A stretch of 19,274 nucleotides of DNA from an uncultured Bacillota bacterium (lineage in GTDB: Bacteria > Bacillota > Clostridia > Christensenellales > UBA1242): NCBI GenBank assembly GCA_937889705.1, contig CALBYO010000039.1:1-19274 (forward strand), written 5' to 3'. Below, one piece after another: positions 6,895-13,833 of this stretch. The notes beneath the pieces are model-generated. The model saw only the letters and a program-made list of their open reading frames with translations, made no database searches and was not told where the DNA came from. Numbering within the stretch: the stretch's first letter is position 1; the number at the start of each line of letters is the position of its first letter. Made by a program: the position numbers and the translations under genes.

Positions 6895-7791
6895 CTAATT
6901 TTCAAATCTTCCTTTTGCACGCCAATCTTTTTCCACGCGAACAAATAATTTCAAATTGACCTTTTGTCCAAGCAAATATTCAATTTCTTTTCGTGCGTTT
7001 GTTCCAATCTTTTTTATCATTTCGCCATTGTGACCAACAATAATTCTTTTATGACCTTCGCGCTCGCAAATTATGTCCGCAGATATTTCACCACTATCTT
7101 CGTCAAAAGATGTGATGCTAACCGCAATACCATGTGGGATTTCTTCGTCTAGCAAATATAGCGTTTTCTCTCTGATGATTTCTGATACCAAAAATCTCAC
7201 TGACTTATCAGTGATTTCGTCTTCTTCAAAATTGAAAAATTCAACTTCTGGGAGCACTTCAACAATCTTATTAATTAACAAATCTAAGTTCTTGTTTTTA
7301 AATGTTGAAATAGGCAAAATTTCCACAAGTTCCAACTGATTTAACTTCTGAACTTCGCTGTAAGATTTTTCCATGCTTGTTGCATCAATCTTAGATAAAA
7401 CAATAAAAATTGGCGTTAAAAGCGATTTTTTTCCAGTTTTTTCATCAATTTCGGTGTTTTTTTCAATTAAATTCTTTAAATACCTAATTTCTTCATCGTC
7501 AATTTTTTTGGTTATATCAATCAAATAGATTATCGCATCAACACCTTCACTTGCGGCTCTAACATCTTTATTCATTGCTTTGTCAAGAGCATTTTTACTT
7601 TTGTGAATTCCTGGCGTATCAACAAAAATAATTTGATAATTATCCTTTGTTAAAATGCCCAAAATATTTTCACGCGTTGTTTGTTTTTTAGGCGAAACGA
7701 TGCTAATTTTTTGACCAATAAGTTTATTCAACAGAGTGCTTTTACCTGCGTTCGTTCTTCCAATTATTGAAACATATCCTGATTTTTTCAT
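6895..7791 (-). CDS. era: GTPase Era, 16S rRNA/30S assembly factor
   Basis: A membrane-associated GTPase that binds the 3' end of 16S rRNA and helps 30S maturation. The 298 residues have the G1 loop GRTNAGKS (11-18), the QTTR switch (37-40), G3 DTPG (58-61), a G4 written SKID (133-136, NKxD in most members), and a C-terminal KH RNA-binding domain (about 226-290) with its GxxG loop GHNG (253-256). The length is normal. It follows ybeY by 8 bases; its Shine-Dalgarno AGGA overlaps the ybeY TAG stop, so translation is coupled. No terminator separates it from the next unit, whose promoter starts at once. G1 reads GRTNAGKS instead of the commoner GRPNVGKS, a conservative change. Confidence 0.97.
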   Translation of the reverse strand: MKKSGYVSIIGRTNAGKSTLLNKLIGQKISIVSPKKQTTRENILGILTKDNYQIIFVDTPGIHKSKNALDKAMNKDVRAASEGVDAIIYLIDITKKIDDEEIRYLKNLIEKNTEIDEKTGKKSLLTPIFIVLSKIDATSMEKSYSEVQKLNQLELVEILPISTFKNKNLDLLINKIVEVLPEVEFFNFEEDEITDKSVRFLVSEIIREKTLYLLDEEIPHGIAVSITSFDEDSGEISADIICEREGHKRIIVGHNGEMIKKIGTNARKEIEYLLGQKVNLKLFVRVEKDWRAKGRFEN

Positions 7792-7799
7792 GCTTTTTC

Positions 7800-8279
7800 C
7801 TATCTTTTTATATTATTTTCTTCCAATATTTTCTTTGCAACAGATTGCATAACAACTTCGTCTTGCTTCTCTATGTGGTCATAACCAAGCAAATGTAAAA
7901 AACCATGCAAAGCCAAAAAGCATAGTTCTCTTGTTAAACTATGCCCATACTCTTTTGCTTGGTCTTTTGCAACTTGTTTGCAAATGATTATATCTCCAAG
8001 CATAACATTGTCTTGTGAAAGTTCACTTTCAACATCTTCCAAATTATTAAAATCAACAAGCGGAAATGATAGCACATCAGTTTTCCTGTCAACCCCGCGA
8101 TATTCTTTATTGATTTCTCTTATTTCTTCTTCACTTGCGAAACGCAAACTCACTTCAAAAGACTTGTCTTTCAAGCCTTCAACCGATTTTGATTTTTCTT
8201 CAAGTGCAGATAAATAAATTTTTCTTATTTTACTTCTAATGCAAAGGCATTTTATATTGTTAAAGTATATCTTAATCAT
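7800..8279 (-). CDS. ybeY: Endoribonuclease / rRNA maturation factor YbeY
   Basis: A zinc-dependent protein needed for 16S rRNA 3'-end processing and ribosome quality control. The 159 residues carry the family hallmark HGFLHLLGYDH (125-135) with the three zinc histidines H125, H129 and H135, preceded by RKTDVLSFP (65-73). The N-terminal 25 residues are basic and diverge most. The ATG has an AGGAG site 4 bases upstream. It sits between yqfD and era; in Bacillus, phoH, yqfF, dgkA and cdd lie among these genes and are absent here. Era directly follows, so two 16S 3'-end factors are co-translated. Confidence 0.96.
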   Translation of the reverse strand: MIKIYFNNIKCLCIRSKIRKIYLSALEEKSKSVEGLKDKSFEVSLRFASEEEIREINKEYRGVDRKTDVLSFPLVDFNNLEDVESELSQDNVMLGDIIICKQVAKDQAKEYGHSLTRELCFLALHGFLHLLGYDHIEKQDEVVMQSVAKKILEENNIKR

Positions 8280-8296
8280 TTTTCTCCTAAATTAAA

Positions 8297-9487
8297 TTAT
8301 ATGGCAATGTTTTTGTTAATTGTAATTGTGTAAGTCACTATCCATTTATCGCCATTTTGTGCATAAGTGCAATCTTCGTTTTTAATGTCAACATCTCCCC
8401 CTACCTGAATCAAAGCATTTTTCTTTGCCTGAGCAAATAGTTCGTCTTTAACATCTTCAAACTTCTTTTCTATTATAACACATTTTGTTTCAAAATAAAA
8501 TATTTCTTTATACTTAATTGGAATTACATAGTCTGTTAAATAACCAACCTTTTCTTCTATATCGTAATTTTCATAAGGACACTCACCCAAATTTGAGAAA
8601 ATTGGCGAGCCAAAAAGCGTTGTTTGCCTAAACGACACAAAGTTGCCTGTCCTTTCTTTTTTCATGTAACTTTCTGTGTGCTCAGTTTTTCCTGTCAACC
8701 AAATATCAGCCATAATCTTGGCTTTTGGAACAATAGGAATTTGTTTTCCATTGGAATCAATCGTATATGGTGCAACAAGCGGGTCACCAACTTTAACAAT
8801 GTCACCAACTTTTACAAGCAGCGTTCCTTGAATTAAAGTTATATCTGTAATCATACCGTTTTGAGTTGCAAGAAGCGGCGAAATATTTTCCAAATCTTCA
8901 AACTCGTCGTTTACAACTTTTTCTTTAATATTGATTACAATCGTGCAACCCTTTTTAATTGCACTAACCGAACTTACTTTATCAAAATGTTGCAAAACAA
9001 GTTTTTCAACTTGCTCAGTTTGAATAGAATTCAAATGTGTAAATGGTGATACGCCATTTTCTTCGAGCATAGCAATTATCTCTGCCGCATCAACGTTCTC
9101 AGCCCCAATCACATCAATTTTGAGCATAAAATTGCTCATCACAATCACTAAACTTATCGCCAAAAATAAGCCAATTAAAATACCATATCTAACTTTAAAA
9201 AAATTGCTTAATTTAAAAAGTCCAACATATTTTTCGCTCTCAACTTCAATCTTTCGCTCTGCCAAAAATTGCTTAACAAACTTTTTATCCTTCGGCTTAA
9301 TTTGTATTCTCGCTTGCTTTAAATTGTATTTTTCGACTTCGTAAAACTCAACATTTTTAGAGCATAAAAAATTAAGCGCGCGTTCAATGTTGTAACCGGA
9401 AATTTCCATTTCAATGCACGAATTCCTACTTTTTTTTGTTTTTTTAACGCTTTTTTCTTTATTTTTGCGTCTAATTAACTTCCACAC
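8297..9487 (-). CDS. yqfD: Sporulation-family membrane protein YqfD
   Basis: YqfD-family protein, linked to sporulation in Bacillus and Clostridia; the molecular role is not known. A basic N-terminus (KKTKKSRNS) and a small soluble region precede one membrane span (about residues 101-122 from this start), then a large outside domain of about 270 residues typical of YqfD. The start is uncertain: the longest frame begins with TTG at 9493, but its Shine-Dalgarno GGGAG is only 3 bases away, while the GTG at 9487 is 9 bases from it, so I prefer GTG (396 aa). Either start overlaps the end of yqfC, indicating coupling. Presence of yqfC and yqfD suggests a spore-forming lineage but does not prove sporulation. 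Confidence 0.85.
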   Translation of the reverse strand: MWKLIRRKNKEKSVKKTKKSRNSCIEMEISGYNIERALNFLCSKNVEFYEVEKYNLKQARIQIKPKDKKFVKQFLAERKIEVESEKYVGLFKLSNFFKVRYGILIGLFLAISLVIVMSNFMLKIDVIGAENVDAAEIIAMLEENGVSPFTHLNSIQTEQVEKLVLQHFDKVSSVSAIKKGCTIVINIKEKVVNDEFEDLENISPLLATQNGMITDITLIQGTLLVKVGDIVKVGDPLVAPYTIDSNGKQIPIVPKAKIMADIWLTGKTEHTESYMKKERTGNFVSFRQTTLFGSPIFSNLGECPYENYDIEEKVGYLTDYVIPIKYKEIFYFETKCVIIEKKFEDVKDELFAQAKKNALIQVGGDVDIKNEDCTYAQNGDKWIVTYTITINKNIAI

Positions 9488-9728
9488 TCTCAATTTCTCC
9501 CATTATGCTCAATGTTGTTGACGATAATATTTTCAGTTTCAATCCCTTGCCAGAAACACTAATAATTTTGTTTTTAGTCTTAAACATAATCATTTCTTCA
9601 CTCAAATTTAAAAGCCCCTTATGCCCTTCAACATAAAGTATATTTCCATTAATATTTACCATTTGATAATTGCTTTCAAGATTCGGCATTTTGAGTTCTT
9701 TTTTAATCTCAGCAAAAAAATTAAACAT
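9471..9728 (-). CDS. yqfC: YabP/YqfC-family sporulation protein
   Basis: A small (85 aa) YabP/YqfC-fold protein, in Bacillus part of the sigma-E regulon and always next to yqfD. The family look is an N-terminal helix, then repeated short beta strands: NGNILYVEGHKGLLNLSEE (27-45), then IMFKTKNKIISVSGKGLKL, ending in IMGEIESVEV. It is the first gene of yqfC-yqfD-ybeY-era. The Shine-Dalgarno is AGGGGAAA. No clear sigma-E promoter could be picked upstream; the 148-base gap to the divergent ribbon-helix-helix gene holds operator-like repeats that might touch this promoter too. Confidence 0.85.
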   Translation of the reverse strand: MFNFFAEIKKELKMPNLESNYQMVNINGNILYVEGHKGLLNLSEEMIMFKTKNKIISVSGKGLKLKILSSTTLSIMGEIESVEVN

Positions 9729-9813
9729 GAATTTCCCCTACAATAAAATATGCATAAAAACGCAGAATTAGAATAATCTAAAGGCAGTCAAACAAACTTT
9801 GAAAACGCCAATT

Positions 9814-9833
9814 TTGACATCAATTTGACATCA
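9814..9833 (+). promoter_or_regulatory. Tandem TTGACATCA repeats, likely operator and -35 of the ribbon-helix-helix gene
   Basis: Two perfect copies of TTGACATCA (9814-9822 and 9825-9833) lie 11 bases apart, one helical turn, about 45 bases ahead of the small regulator gene. Each contains a perfect -35 hexamer; possible -10 boxes (TATTTT at 9837, TACTGA at 9846) are poor. The spacing suits co-operative binding of ribbon-helix-helix dimers. Confidence 0.55.
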
Positions 9834-9876
9834 TATTATTTTTAATACTGATTAATAATCTTAATTGGAGGAAAAT

Positions 9877-10044
9877 ATGGACAAATTTGAGCAAGTTAAA
9901 GGCAATTACTACTCTGCATTTTCTTTGAGAGTGTCCGAAGATTTGATGGATGCAATCAAAGTTATTGCCGTGAAAAATAAGCGTTCCATTAACAAAGAAA
10001 TAGAATTTGCTTTAGAAAAATATGTTGAAGAAAACAATAAATAA
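9877..10044 (+). CDS. Arc-like ribbon-helix-helix DNA-binding protein (55 aa)
   Basis: A 55-residue protein on the opposite strand to its neighbours. It has the Arc/MetJ ribbon-helix-helix pattern: strand YSAFSLRVS (12-20), helix EDLMDAIKVIAVKNK (21-35), and a second helix from the Arc-like turn RSINKEIEFALEKYV (36-50). Such proteins bind DNA as dimers through the paired strands, here F15, S16 and R18 facing the DNA. The start is firm: GGAGG stands 5 bases before the ATG. Upstream are tandem 11-base-spaced repeats that fit self-repression. Two terminators follow at once. No toxin gene is next to it, so it is more likely a free-standing regulator than an antitoxin. The divergent yqfC is a possible second target. 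Confidence 0.85.
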   Translation: MDKFEQVKGNYYSAFSLRVSEDLMDAIKVIAVKNKRSINKEIEFALEKYVEENNK

Positions 10045-10046
10045 TC

Positions 10047-10070
10047 AATTCTAAAAATTGGAATTTTTTT
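10047..10070 (+). terminator. First terminator after the ribbon-helix-helix gene
   Basis: AATTCTAA (10047-10054) pairs with TTGGAATT (10058-10065, one wobble), loop of three A, then TTTTT. It starts 3 bases past the stop codon. Confidence 0.6.
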
Positions 10071-10076
10071 CGCATC

Positions 10077-10106
10077 AAAAAACCAGGCTTTGGACCTGGT
10101 TTTTTA
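10077..10106. terminator. Bidirectional terminator between convergent genes
   Basis: AAAAAACCAGG (10077-10087) pairs with CCTGGTTTTTT (10095-10105) around a 7-base loop. Flanking A and T runs let it stop the + strand regulator transcript and the minus-strand HIT transcript ending at 10144. Confidence 0.85.
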
Positions 10107-10143
10107 TTTACTTAATCTAAAACAAAATTAACAAAATGCAATT

Positions 10144-10620
10144 TTAAAACTCTCTGCTTACAATTTCTGAAATTTCTTTTATTTTATCAAAATTCTCTTG
10201 CGTCCTAAGATTTTTCACCGCATAACTTAAAATATCGTTAAGATGACCAATTATATTTCCTGCAAGTTCTTCCATCCATCTATGTCTTGGCATAATCCAA
10301 ACATGAAAATGTCGTCCCGCTTTTTCTTCAAAAATTACATTAAAGCGGTCACAAATTTTGTTATCTTTTAAAATTTTAATCGTTCGGTTTACTATTTCAA
10401 AAAGTTTGTTTCTTTCAATATCTGTTAACTCTGAAAAATTTTCCACATGGCGTCTTGGCGATACAACAAAAAATCCCTGAATGGGCAACTCCCAATCTTG
10501 CGATAAAATAAATAACTCATCTTCATACGCTATTTTTGTTGGCAAACTAAATTCATGATTTGCATAAGCACAACCTAAACAACCATCAATTTCAATTTCG
10601 TTCCCCGCATAGTCAATCAT
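10144..10620 (-). CDS. HIT-family protein with HxHxW motif
   Basis: A histidine-triad fold protein of 158 residues, a family of nucleotide hydrolases and transferases acting on nucleoside-phosphate bonds. It has an N-terminal CxxC (C14, C17), as in many zinc-binding HIT proteins, and the signature HFHVWIMPRH (104-113). The nucleophile-position H106 is present, but the third histidine of HxHxH is Trp (W108). I start at the ATG at 10620: AGGAG is 7 bases away. The longer frame from 10653 has no ribosome site and would run through the -10 box of the promoter. The gene has its own promoter sharing a conserved block with the neighbouring GNAT gene. The substrate is unknown. Confidence 0.85.
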   Translation of the reverse strand: MIDYAGNEIEIDGCLGCAYANHEFSLPTKIAYEDELFILSQDWELPIQGFFVVSPRRHVENFSELTDIERNKLFEIVNRTIKILKDNKICDRFNVIFEEKAGRHFHVWIMPRHRWMEELAGNIIGHLNDILSYAVKNLRTQENFDKIKEISEIVSREF

Positions 10621-10639
10621 ACCCTTTCTCCTGTGTTTA

Positions 10640-10673
10640 ATTATATCAAACATTTCATGTTTTGTTACAATTT
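10640..10673 (-). promoter_or_regulatory. Promoter plus operator block of the HIT gene
   Basis: On the minus strand: GTAACA (10663-10668), 17 bases, extended -10 TGATATAAT with TATAAT at 10640-10645. The spacer holds the inverted repeat AAACAT-GAA-ATGTTT (10648-10662). The whole 34-base block recurs upstream of the GNAT gene with one difference. Confidence 0.7.
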
Positions 10674-10744
10674 AAAGAAACTACTAGCAGCTAGACTGGT
10701 AAGTTCTCTAATTATATCTTTTAATAGGCTCTACTTTGTATTCA

Positions 10745-11311
10745 TTAATAATTGCTATTGCATTTAAAATCAAAATCAATTGAATTATAATATTTTTCAA
10801 AATCAGATTTCTTAAGATTTGTTATAATTTCTTTTATTTCAGTTTTTAATGCAGGACAATAAGCGTATCTTTCTCCCACAATTTTATATCCAATTTTTAA
10901 CTGCATATTTTTTGATCTTTCATTAAAATCAAAAAAACCATCAACTAATTTTTGAGCTCCTAATACATCAAAAGCAAGTTTCGCACGAGCAATCCATATT
11001 TCAGTTCCATAACCTTGCCCTTGGAAATCTCTATGTAACCAAATGCCGCCATGGAATTCTCCCTTGTCATTAATGGAAAGATTTGTCCCTCCTATAATTT
11101 TTCTATCATTTTTCCTTTGAATTGCAAAATAATAATTATTATTTCTTTCGTTTATATGCTTTTTAATAAATTCAATCGCATTTTCCTTTGTGTATGGAAA
11201 TGGCACAATTAAGTTTTTTGCAATATCAAAATCATTGAATGTCTCAAACAAAAAATCAACGTCTTTATTATTCCATTCTCTAAAAATTAATCGTTGTGTT
11301 TCAATTATCAT
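10745..11311 (-). CDS. GNAT acetyltransferase, RimJ/RimL type
   Basis: A 188-residue GCN5-related N-acetyltransferase of the ribosomal-protein-acetylating RimJ/RimL kind. It opens with ETQRLIFREWNNKD (4-17), has the acetyl-CoA pyrophosphate loop DFQGQGYG (95-102) after strand GGIWLHR, and the late motif NERSKNMQLKIGYKIVGE (130-147) typical of the group. Members acetylate protein N-termini, antibiotics or small metabolites; nothing here fixes the substrate. The ATG has a weak AAGG site. Its promoter nearly repeats that of the HIT gene, so the two are probably co-regulated, and as no terminator lies between them, readthrough into HIT is also possible. The AT-rich make-up and simple neighbours suggest an accessory gene. 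Confidence 0.88.
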   Translation of the reverse strand: MIIETQRLIFREWNNKDVDFLFETFNDFDIAKNLIVPFPYTKENAIEFIKKHINERNNNYYFAIQRKNDRKIIGGTNLSINDKGEFHGGIWLHRDFQGQGYGTEIWIARAKLAFDVLGAQKLVDGFFDFNERSKNMQLKIGYKIVGERYAYCPALKTEIKEIITNLKKSDFEKYYNSIDFDFKCNSNY

Positions 11312-11331
11312 AGAATTTACCTTATATTTAT

Positions 11332-11365
11332 ATTATATCAAACATTTCATGTTTTGTCACAATTT
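11332..11365 (-). promoter_or_regulatory. Promoter plus operator block of the GNAT gene
   Basis: On the minus strand: GTGACA (11355-11360), 17 bases, TATAAT (11332-11337) with an extended TGA. The spacer is the inverted repeat AAACAT-GAA-ATGTTT (11340-11354). It matches the HIT block at 33 of 34 positions. Confidence 0.7.
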
Positions 11366-11382
11366 TTTTAAGCTTAAAAAAA
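11363..11382. repeat. Perfect 20-base palindrome
   Basis: Seven T, AAGCTT, seven A, with no loop. It lies between the GNAT promoter and the terminator of the next operon. It may be only the flanks of two T/A-rich terminator tails, or a binding site. Confidence 0.5.
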
Positions 11383-11403
11383 CAAGCATTTTTGCTTGTT
11401 TTT
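11376..11403 (-). terminator. Terminator after the phosphatidylserine decarboxylase gene
   Basis: An 11-bp stem (11378-11388 with 11393-11403; core ACAAGCA/TGCTTGT) around TTTT, then a T-run on the minus-strand side. It starts 63 bases past the psd stop. Confidence 0.8.
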
Positions 11404-11466
11404 AACTATTTTTTTCATTTTATTTAACTAAATTTACAATTTTTGTAAAAAAGAATACCAAAATGA

Positions 11467-12615
11467 TTACTTTTTTATTAAATTAGCATAATTTTCACCC
11501 ATTAATAAATGTTCTTTATTAATCAAGGAAACACATTCTACTGATTGGTTAAAAATCATTACTATATCACTGCCACCAAACAAGAAATAGCCAAGAGGAT
11601 CACCTTTCTTTACCTTTTTCCCAACATACAAATCTTCTTCAAAATTGCATGAACATATTTGCGACATTCCAACAAGCAAAATTGCAACATAACCAAATTT
11701 CGTATCCAAAATGACACAATCTCTTGTTTCAATCATTTGAAATCCAAGTTTATTATAATAAACATATCTCTTTTCGTCGTTGTTCCATTTTGTAACACCA
11801 CCGCCAGCATTTGCTGCTGAAATTTTTCGCATTTCGACTATTGTTCCATCAATAGGGAAGTGATATCTATGATAATCATTTATATCAAGAAAAGAATGAG
11901 TTAATGTACCATTGGCAAATTTTTTGCAATAAGCACTATCATTTCCAATTAATGTTTCCACAGATTTTATGTGTGCTGTTTTTATTGAAATATTGTCGTA
12001 CTCAATCATTCCGTTAGAATCAATTTTATAAAATCCTTTCGGATATGAATCCGCGGGAGAAATAACATCTGCATTGCCGATAGGTCTTTGCTTTTTATCA
12101 ATCAATTTTCTTGAAAAGAAGTCGTTAAAACTTGTCCATATATTTTCATCGCCATACCAACCATTTTGCAACCCAAAATTATCGTCTTTCAAAGCTAAAT
12201 CATAATAGTTTTGATTCCAACTTTCATTTTGGCTCAAAAAACTGCCCCATTTTTTTGAATATTTTTTTATCCAACTAGCAATCGGCTCGTGATACTGAAG
12301 TGAAGGATAATAATATCCTTTATTTTCCAATTCTTCTAATGGCTGGTCAAAAATATACCAAAAATAGCCTGTTGCCTGGTCAATTTTTGAGTACAACGAA
12401 CTATATGGCAAATTTTTTAAACATTCCCAAGGCATGCATTTAACTGACCAATCTAAAAAATCGTAAAGTTCTTCAAGTGATTGAGCAGGATTTGTTTTTT
12501 TATCTGGATTGTTTAATTTTGCTATCTCAATATTCTTTTCCAACAATTTTTTTAGATTTTCATCATTTTCAACAAGCTTTATAAACTCAATTGTTGTCTT
12601 CTCGTGTTTATTCAT
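11467..12615 (-). CDS. psd: Phosphatidylserine decarboxylase (long, soluble-looking form)
   Basis: Converts phosphatidylserine to phosphatidylethanolamine with a pyruvoyl group made by self-cleavage. The 382 residues contain the family blocks TSFNDFFSRKL (161-171), SPADS (186-190, Asp of the self-cleavage relay), LDINDYHRYHFPIDG (243-257, with H249 and H252) and FGGSD (346-350). S349 is the expected cleavage and pyruvoyl site. About 160 residues precede the conserved core, with no membrane anchor, as in the forms carrying a PSDC-like N-terminal region. It follows the CYTH gene by 3 bases, and its Shine-Dalgarno GTGGAG overlaps that gene's stop. No phosphatidylserine synthase gene is adjacent, so the lipid pathway partner must lie elsewhere, or the enzyme may act on another substrate. 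Confidence 0.9.
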   Translation of the reverse strand: MNKHEKTTIEFIKLVENDENLKKLLEKNIEIAKLNNPDKKTNPAQSLEELYDFLDWSVKCMPWECLKNLPYSSLYSKIDQATGYFWYIFDQPLEELENKGYYYPSLQYHEPIASWIKKYSKKWGSFLSQNESWNQNYYDLALKDDNFGLQNGWYGDENIWTSFNDFFSRKLIDKKQRPIGNADVISPADSYPKGFYKIDSNGMIEYDNISIKTAHIKSVETLIGNDSAYCKKFANGTLTHSFLDINDYHRYHFPIDGTIVEMRKISAANAGGGVTKWNNDEKRYVYYNKLGFQMIETRDCVILDTKFGYVAILLVGMSQICSCNFEEDLYVGKKVKKGDPLGYFLFGGSDIVMIFNQSVECVSLINKEHLLMGENYANLIKK

Positions 12616-12618
12616 TTT

Positions 12619-13200
12619 TTACTCCACATTCGCATTTTTATTTAACAACATAAATACTTTTTTGCAAAAATAATCATTGCCTAATTTTAAATTTAAAGAA
12701 TTAACGACATTACACATATAATCTATTTTTTCTTGCTGTTTCATGTTTGTCATGCTGTCATCTTCTTCATATTCGATAAAAATTCCCAATTTCTCAATGA
12801 CTTGCACTACAAAAATAATTTCATCTTTTTTATAAACATAAGAATTGTTTTTAACGGCCGCATAATTGTTTAGTCCAGAAGATTTGAAAATCATAATTGC
12901 GTTTTGCAATGAATCAATTTTCGTTTTTGTTTTCTCTTCTGATATAACATTTCCAAATTTATCAAACTCTTTTTTCTTATAACACAAATAACTCGTTTCG
13001 CGACTATCCAACACTTGACGAACAAGAAACGAATTGTTGATCAGTTCTGAATATTCAATATTTTGCAAGTTTCCAAGTTTTGAAAAATACCAATCATTTA
13101 GTTGATAGTTTTCAATCATTTTAAATCCTTGCTGTTGTAATATTTTATCAATTTCGTCAAATGTGTTAAAAACTTGAACAGTTATCTCAACATCTTTCAT
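12619..13200 (-). CDS. CYTH-domain protein (class IV adenylate cyclase/triphosphatase-like)
   Basis: A 193-residue protein that looks like a CYTH (triphosphate tunnel) domain: N-terminal strand MKDVEITVQVF, helix TFDEIDKILQQQGF (13-26), then NDWYF (35-39), FLVRQV (58-63) with YLCYKKKEF (71-79), a helix near 95-110 and YVYKKDEIIFVVQVIEKLG (121-139) before FIEYEED (141-147). Members hydrolyse triphosphates such as thiamine triphosphate or make cAMP. The defining ExExK strand is degenerate: E5 is kept, with Thr and Gln where the second Glu and the Lys should be, so activity is doubtful. A promoter lies upstream (13238-13265). Psd follows in the same operon. The family assignment rests on fold pattern and is moderately sure. 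Confidence 0.65.
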   Translation of the reverse strand: MKDVEITVQVFNTFDEIDKILQQQGFKMIENYQLNDWYFSKLGNLQNIEYSELINNSFLVRQVLDSRETSYLCYKKKEFDKFGNVISEEKTKTKIDSLQNAIMIFKSSGLNNYAAVKNNSYVYKKDEIIFVVQVIEKLGIFIEYEEDDSMTNMKQQEKIDYMCNVVNSLNLKLGNDYFCKKVFMLLNKNANVE

Positions 13201-13237
13201 AAAATCTCCAAAATTTAATCAATTTATTTATCAATTT

Positions 13238-13265
13238 AATATAAAGCAATATTACAAGATATCAA
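13238..13265 (-). promoter_or_regulatory. Candidate promoter of the CYTH-psd operon
   Basis: TTGATA (13260-13265), 16 bases, TATATT (13238-13243) on the minus strand, about 40 bases before the CYTH gene start. The region is very AT-rich, so chance matches are likely. Confidence 0.4.
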
Positions 13266-13290
13266 ATTAATTCGTTTTAATCAATAATAG

Positions 13291-13779
13291 TTATCTATTT
13301 ACTTCAATCCAAAAATCAATTTCGGCTTTGTTTGGTTCTTCCCACATTGATAACAATTTGTTCTTTAACCCTTCATCTAAATAATAGTTTGAACCGCTTT
13401 TCCCCGCAACAACATTGTTATTTCTTTCTTCAATATTTTTGAGCCAAGTTTTTTCATCTACATTTATGTAATGAAATTCTGTTGCAATATTTTGTTCGTT
13501 GAAATATTTTCTAGTTAAATCTCTCTCTTTTTTAGTCCAAAATCCCCAATCTAAAATAACATTACAATTTGCTTTTACTAATTCCACAGATTTTTTTAAT
13601 AGATAATCTTTTATCTTTATAATCATCTGTTCATGTCTGTCACCTAAATCATTATCAAATAAAATTGAAGTCATCTCATCGCAAGAAAGAATAACAGCAT
13701 TCTCTCTTGTTTTTAATTGATTTGCATAATATGATTTACCGCAACAGATTTTTCCACATATTAAAATTACTTTTGCCAC
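13291..13779 (-). CDS. P-loop kinase-like ATPase (AAA_33/zeta-toxin-like fold)
   Basis: A 162-residue single-domain P-loop protein. Walker A is GKICCGKS (9-16). LSCDEM (31-36) gives the acidic residue expected in small-molecule kinases, and VILDWGFWTKKERD (74-87) is the pattern seen in AAA_33-type kinases, a group including tRNA-ligase and antibiotic kinases and zeta-like proteins. The C-terminus has no lid or second domain. It starts with GTG at 13779, the only in-frame start after a stop, behind AAGGTG. It stands alone between the CYTH operon and ftsW. The substrate is unknown; no antitoxin is visible, so a zeta-type toxin role is not supported. Confidence 0.75.
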   Translation of the reverse strand: MAKVILICGKICCGKSYYANQLKTRENAVILSCDEMTSILFDNDLGDRHEQMIIKIKDYLLKKSVELVKANCNVILDWGFWTKKERDLTRKYFNEQNIATEFHYINVDEKTWLKNIEERNNNVVAGKSGSNYYLDEGLKNKLLSMWEEPNKAEIDFWIEVNR

Positions 13780-13794
13780 ATTTGCACCTTATTA

Positions 13795-13822
13795 TTTATA
13801 ATAGCATAAAAATATAATTCAA
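13795..13822 (-). promoter_or_regulatory. Candidate promoter of the P-loop kinase gene
   Basis: TTGAAT (13817-13822), 16 bases, TATAAA (13795-13800) on the minus strand. It lies just downstream of the ftsW terminator, where the kinase gene would need its own promoter. TTGTTT-N18-TATTAT is an alternative reading. Confidence 0.4.
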
Positions 13823-13833
13823 AACAACTATAA

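Noticed and set aside
10654..10744. CTAG-CAG-CTAG hairpin as a terminator of the GNAT gene
   Set aside because: The stem is only 4 bp and no T-run follows in the direction of transcription.
10640..11365. GNAT gene as an insertion sequence or transposon cargo flanked by direct repeats
   Set aside because: No transposase, terminal inverted repeats or target duplication; the repeats coincide exactly with promoters, so shared regulation explains them at least as well.
13291..13779. Zeta-type toxin or antibiotic phosphotransferase call for the P-loop kinase
   Set aside because: Only the general Walker A and acidic motifs are visible; no antitoxin gene or substrate motif supports a specific call.
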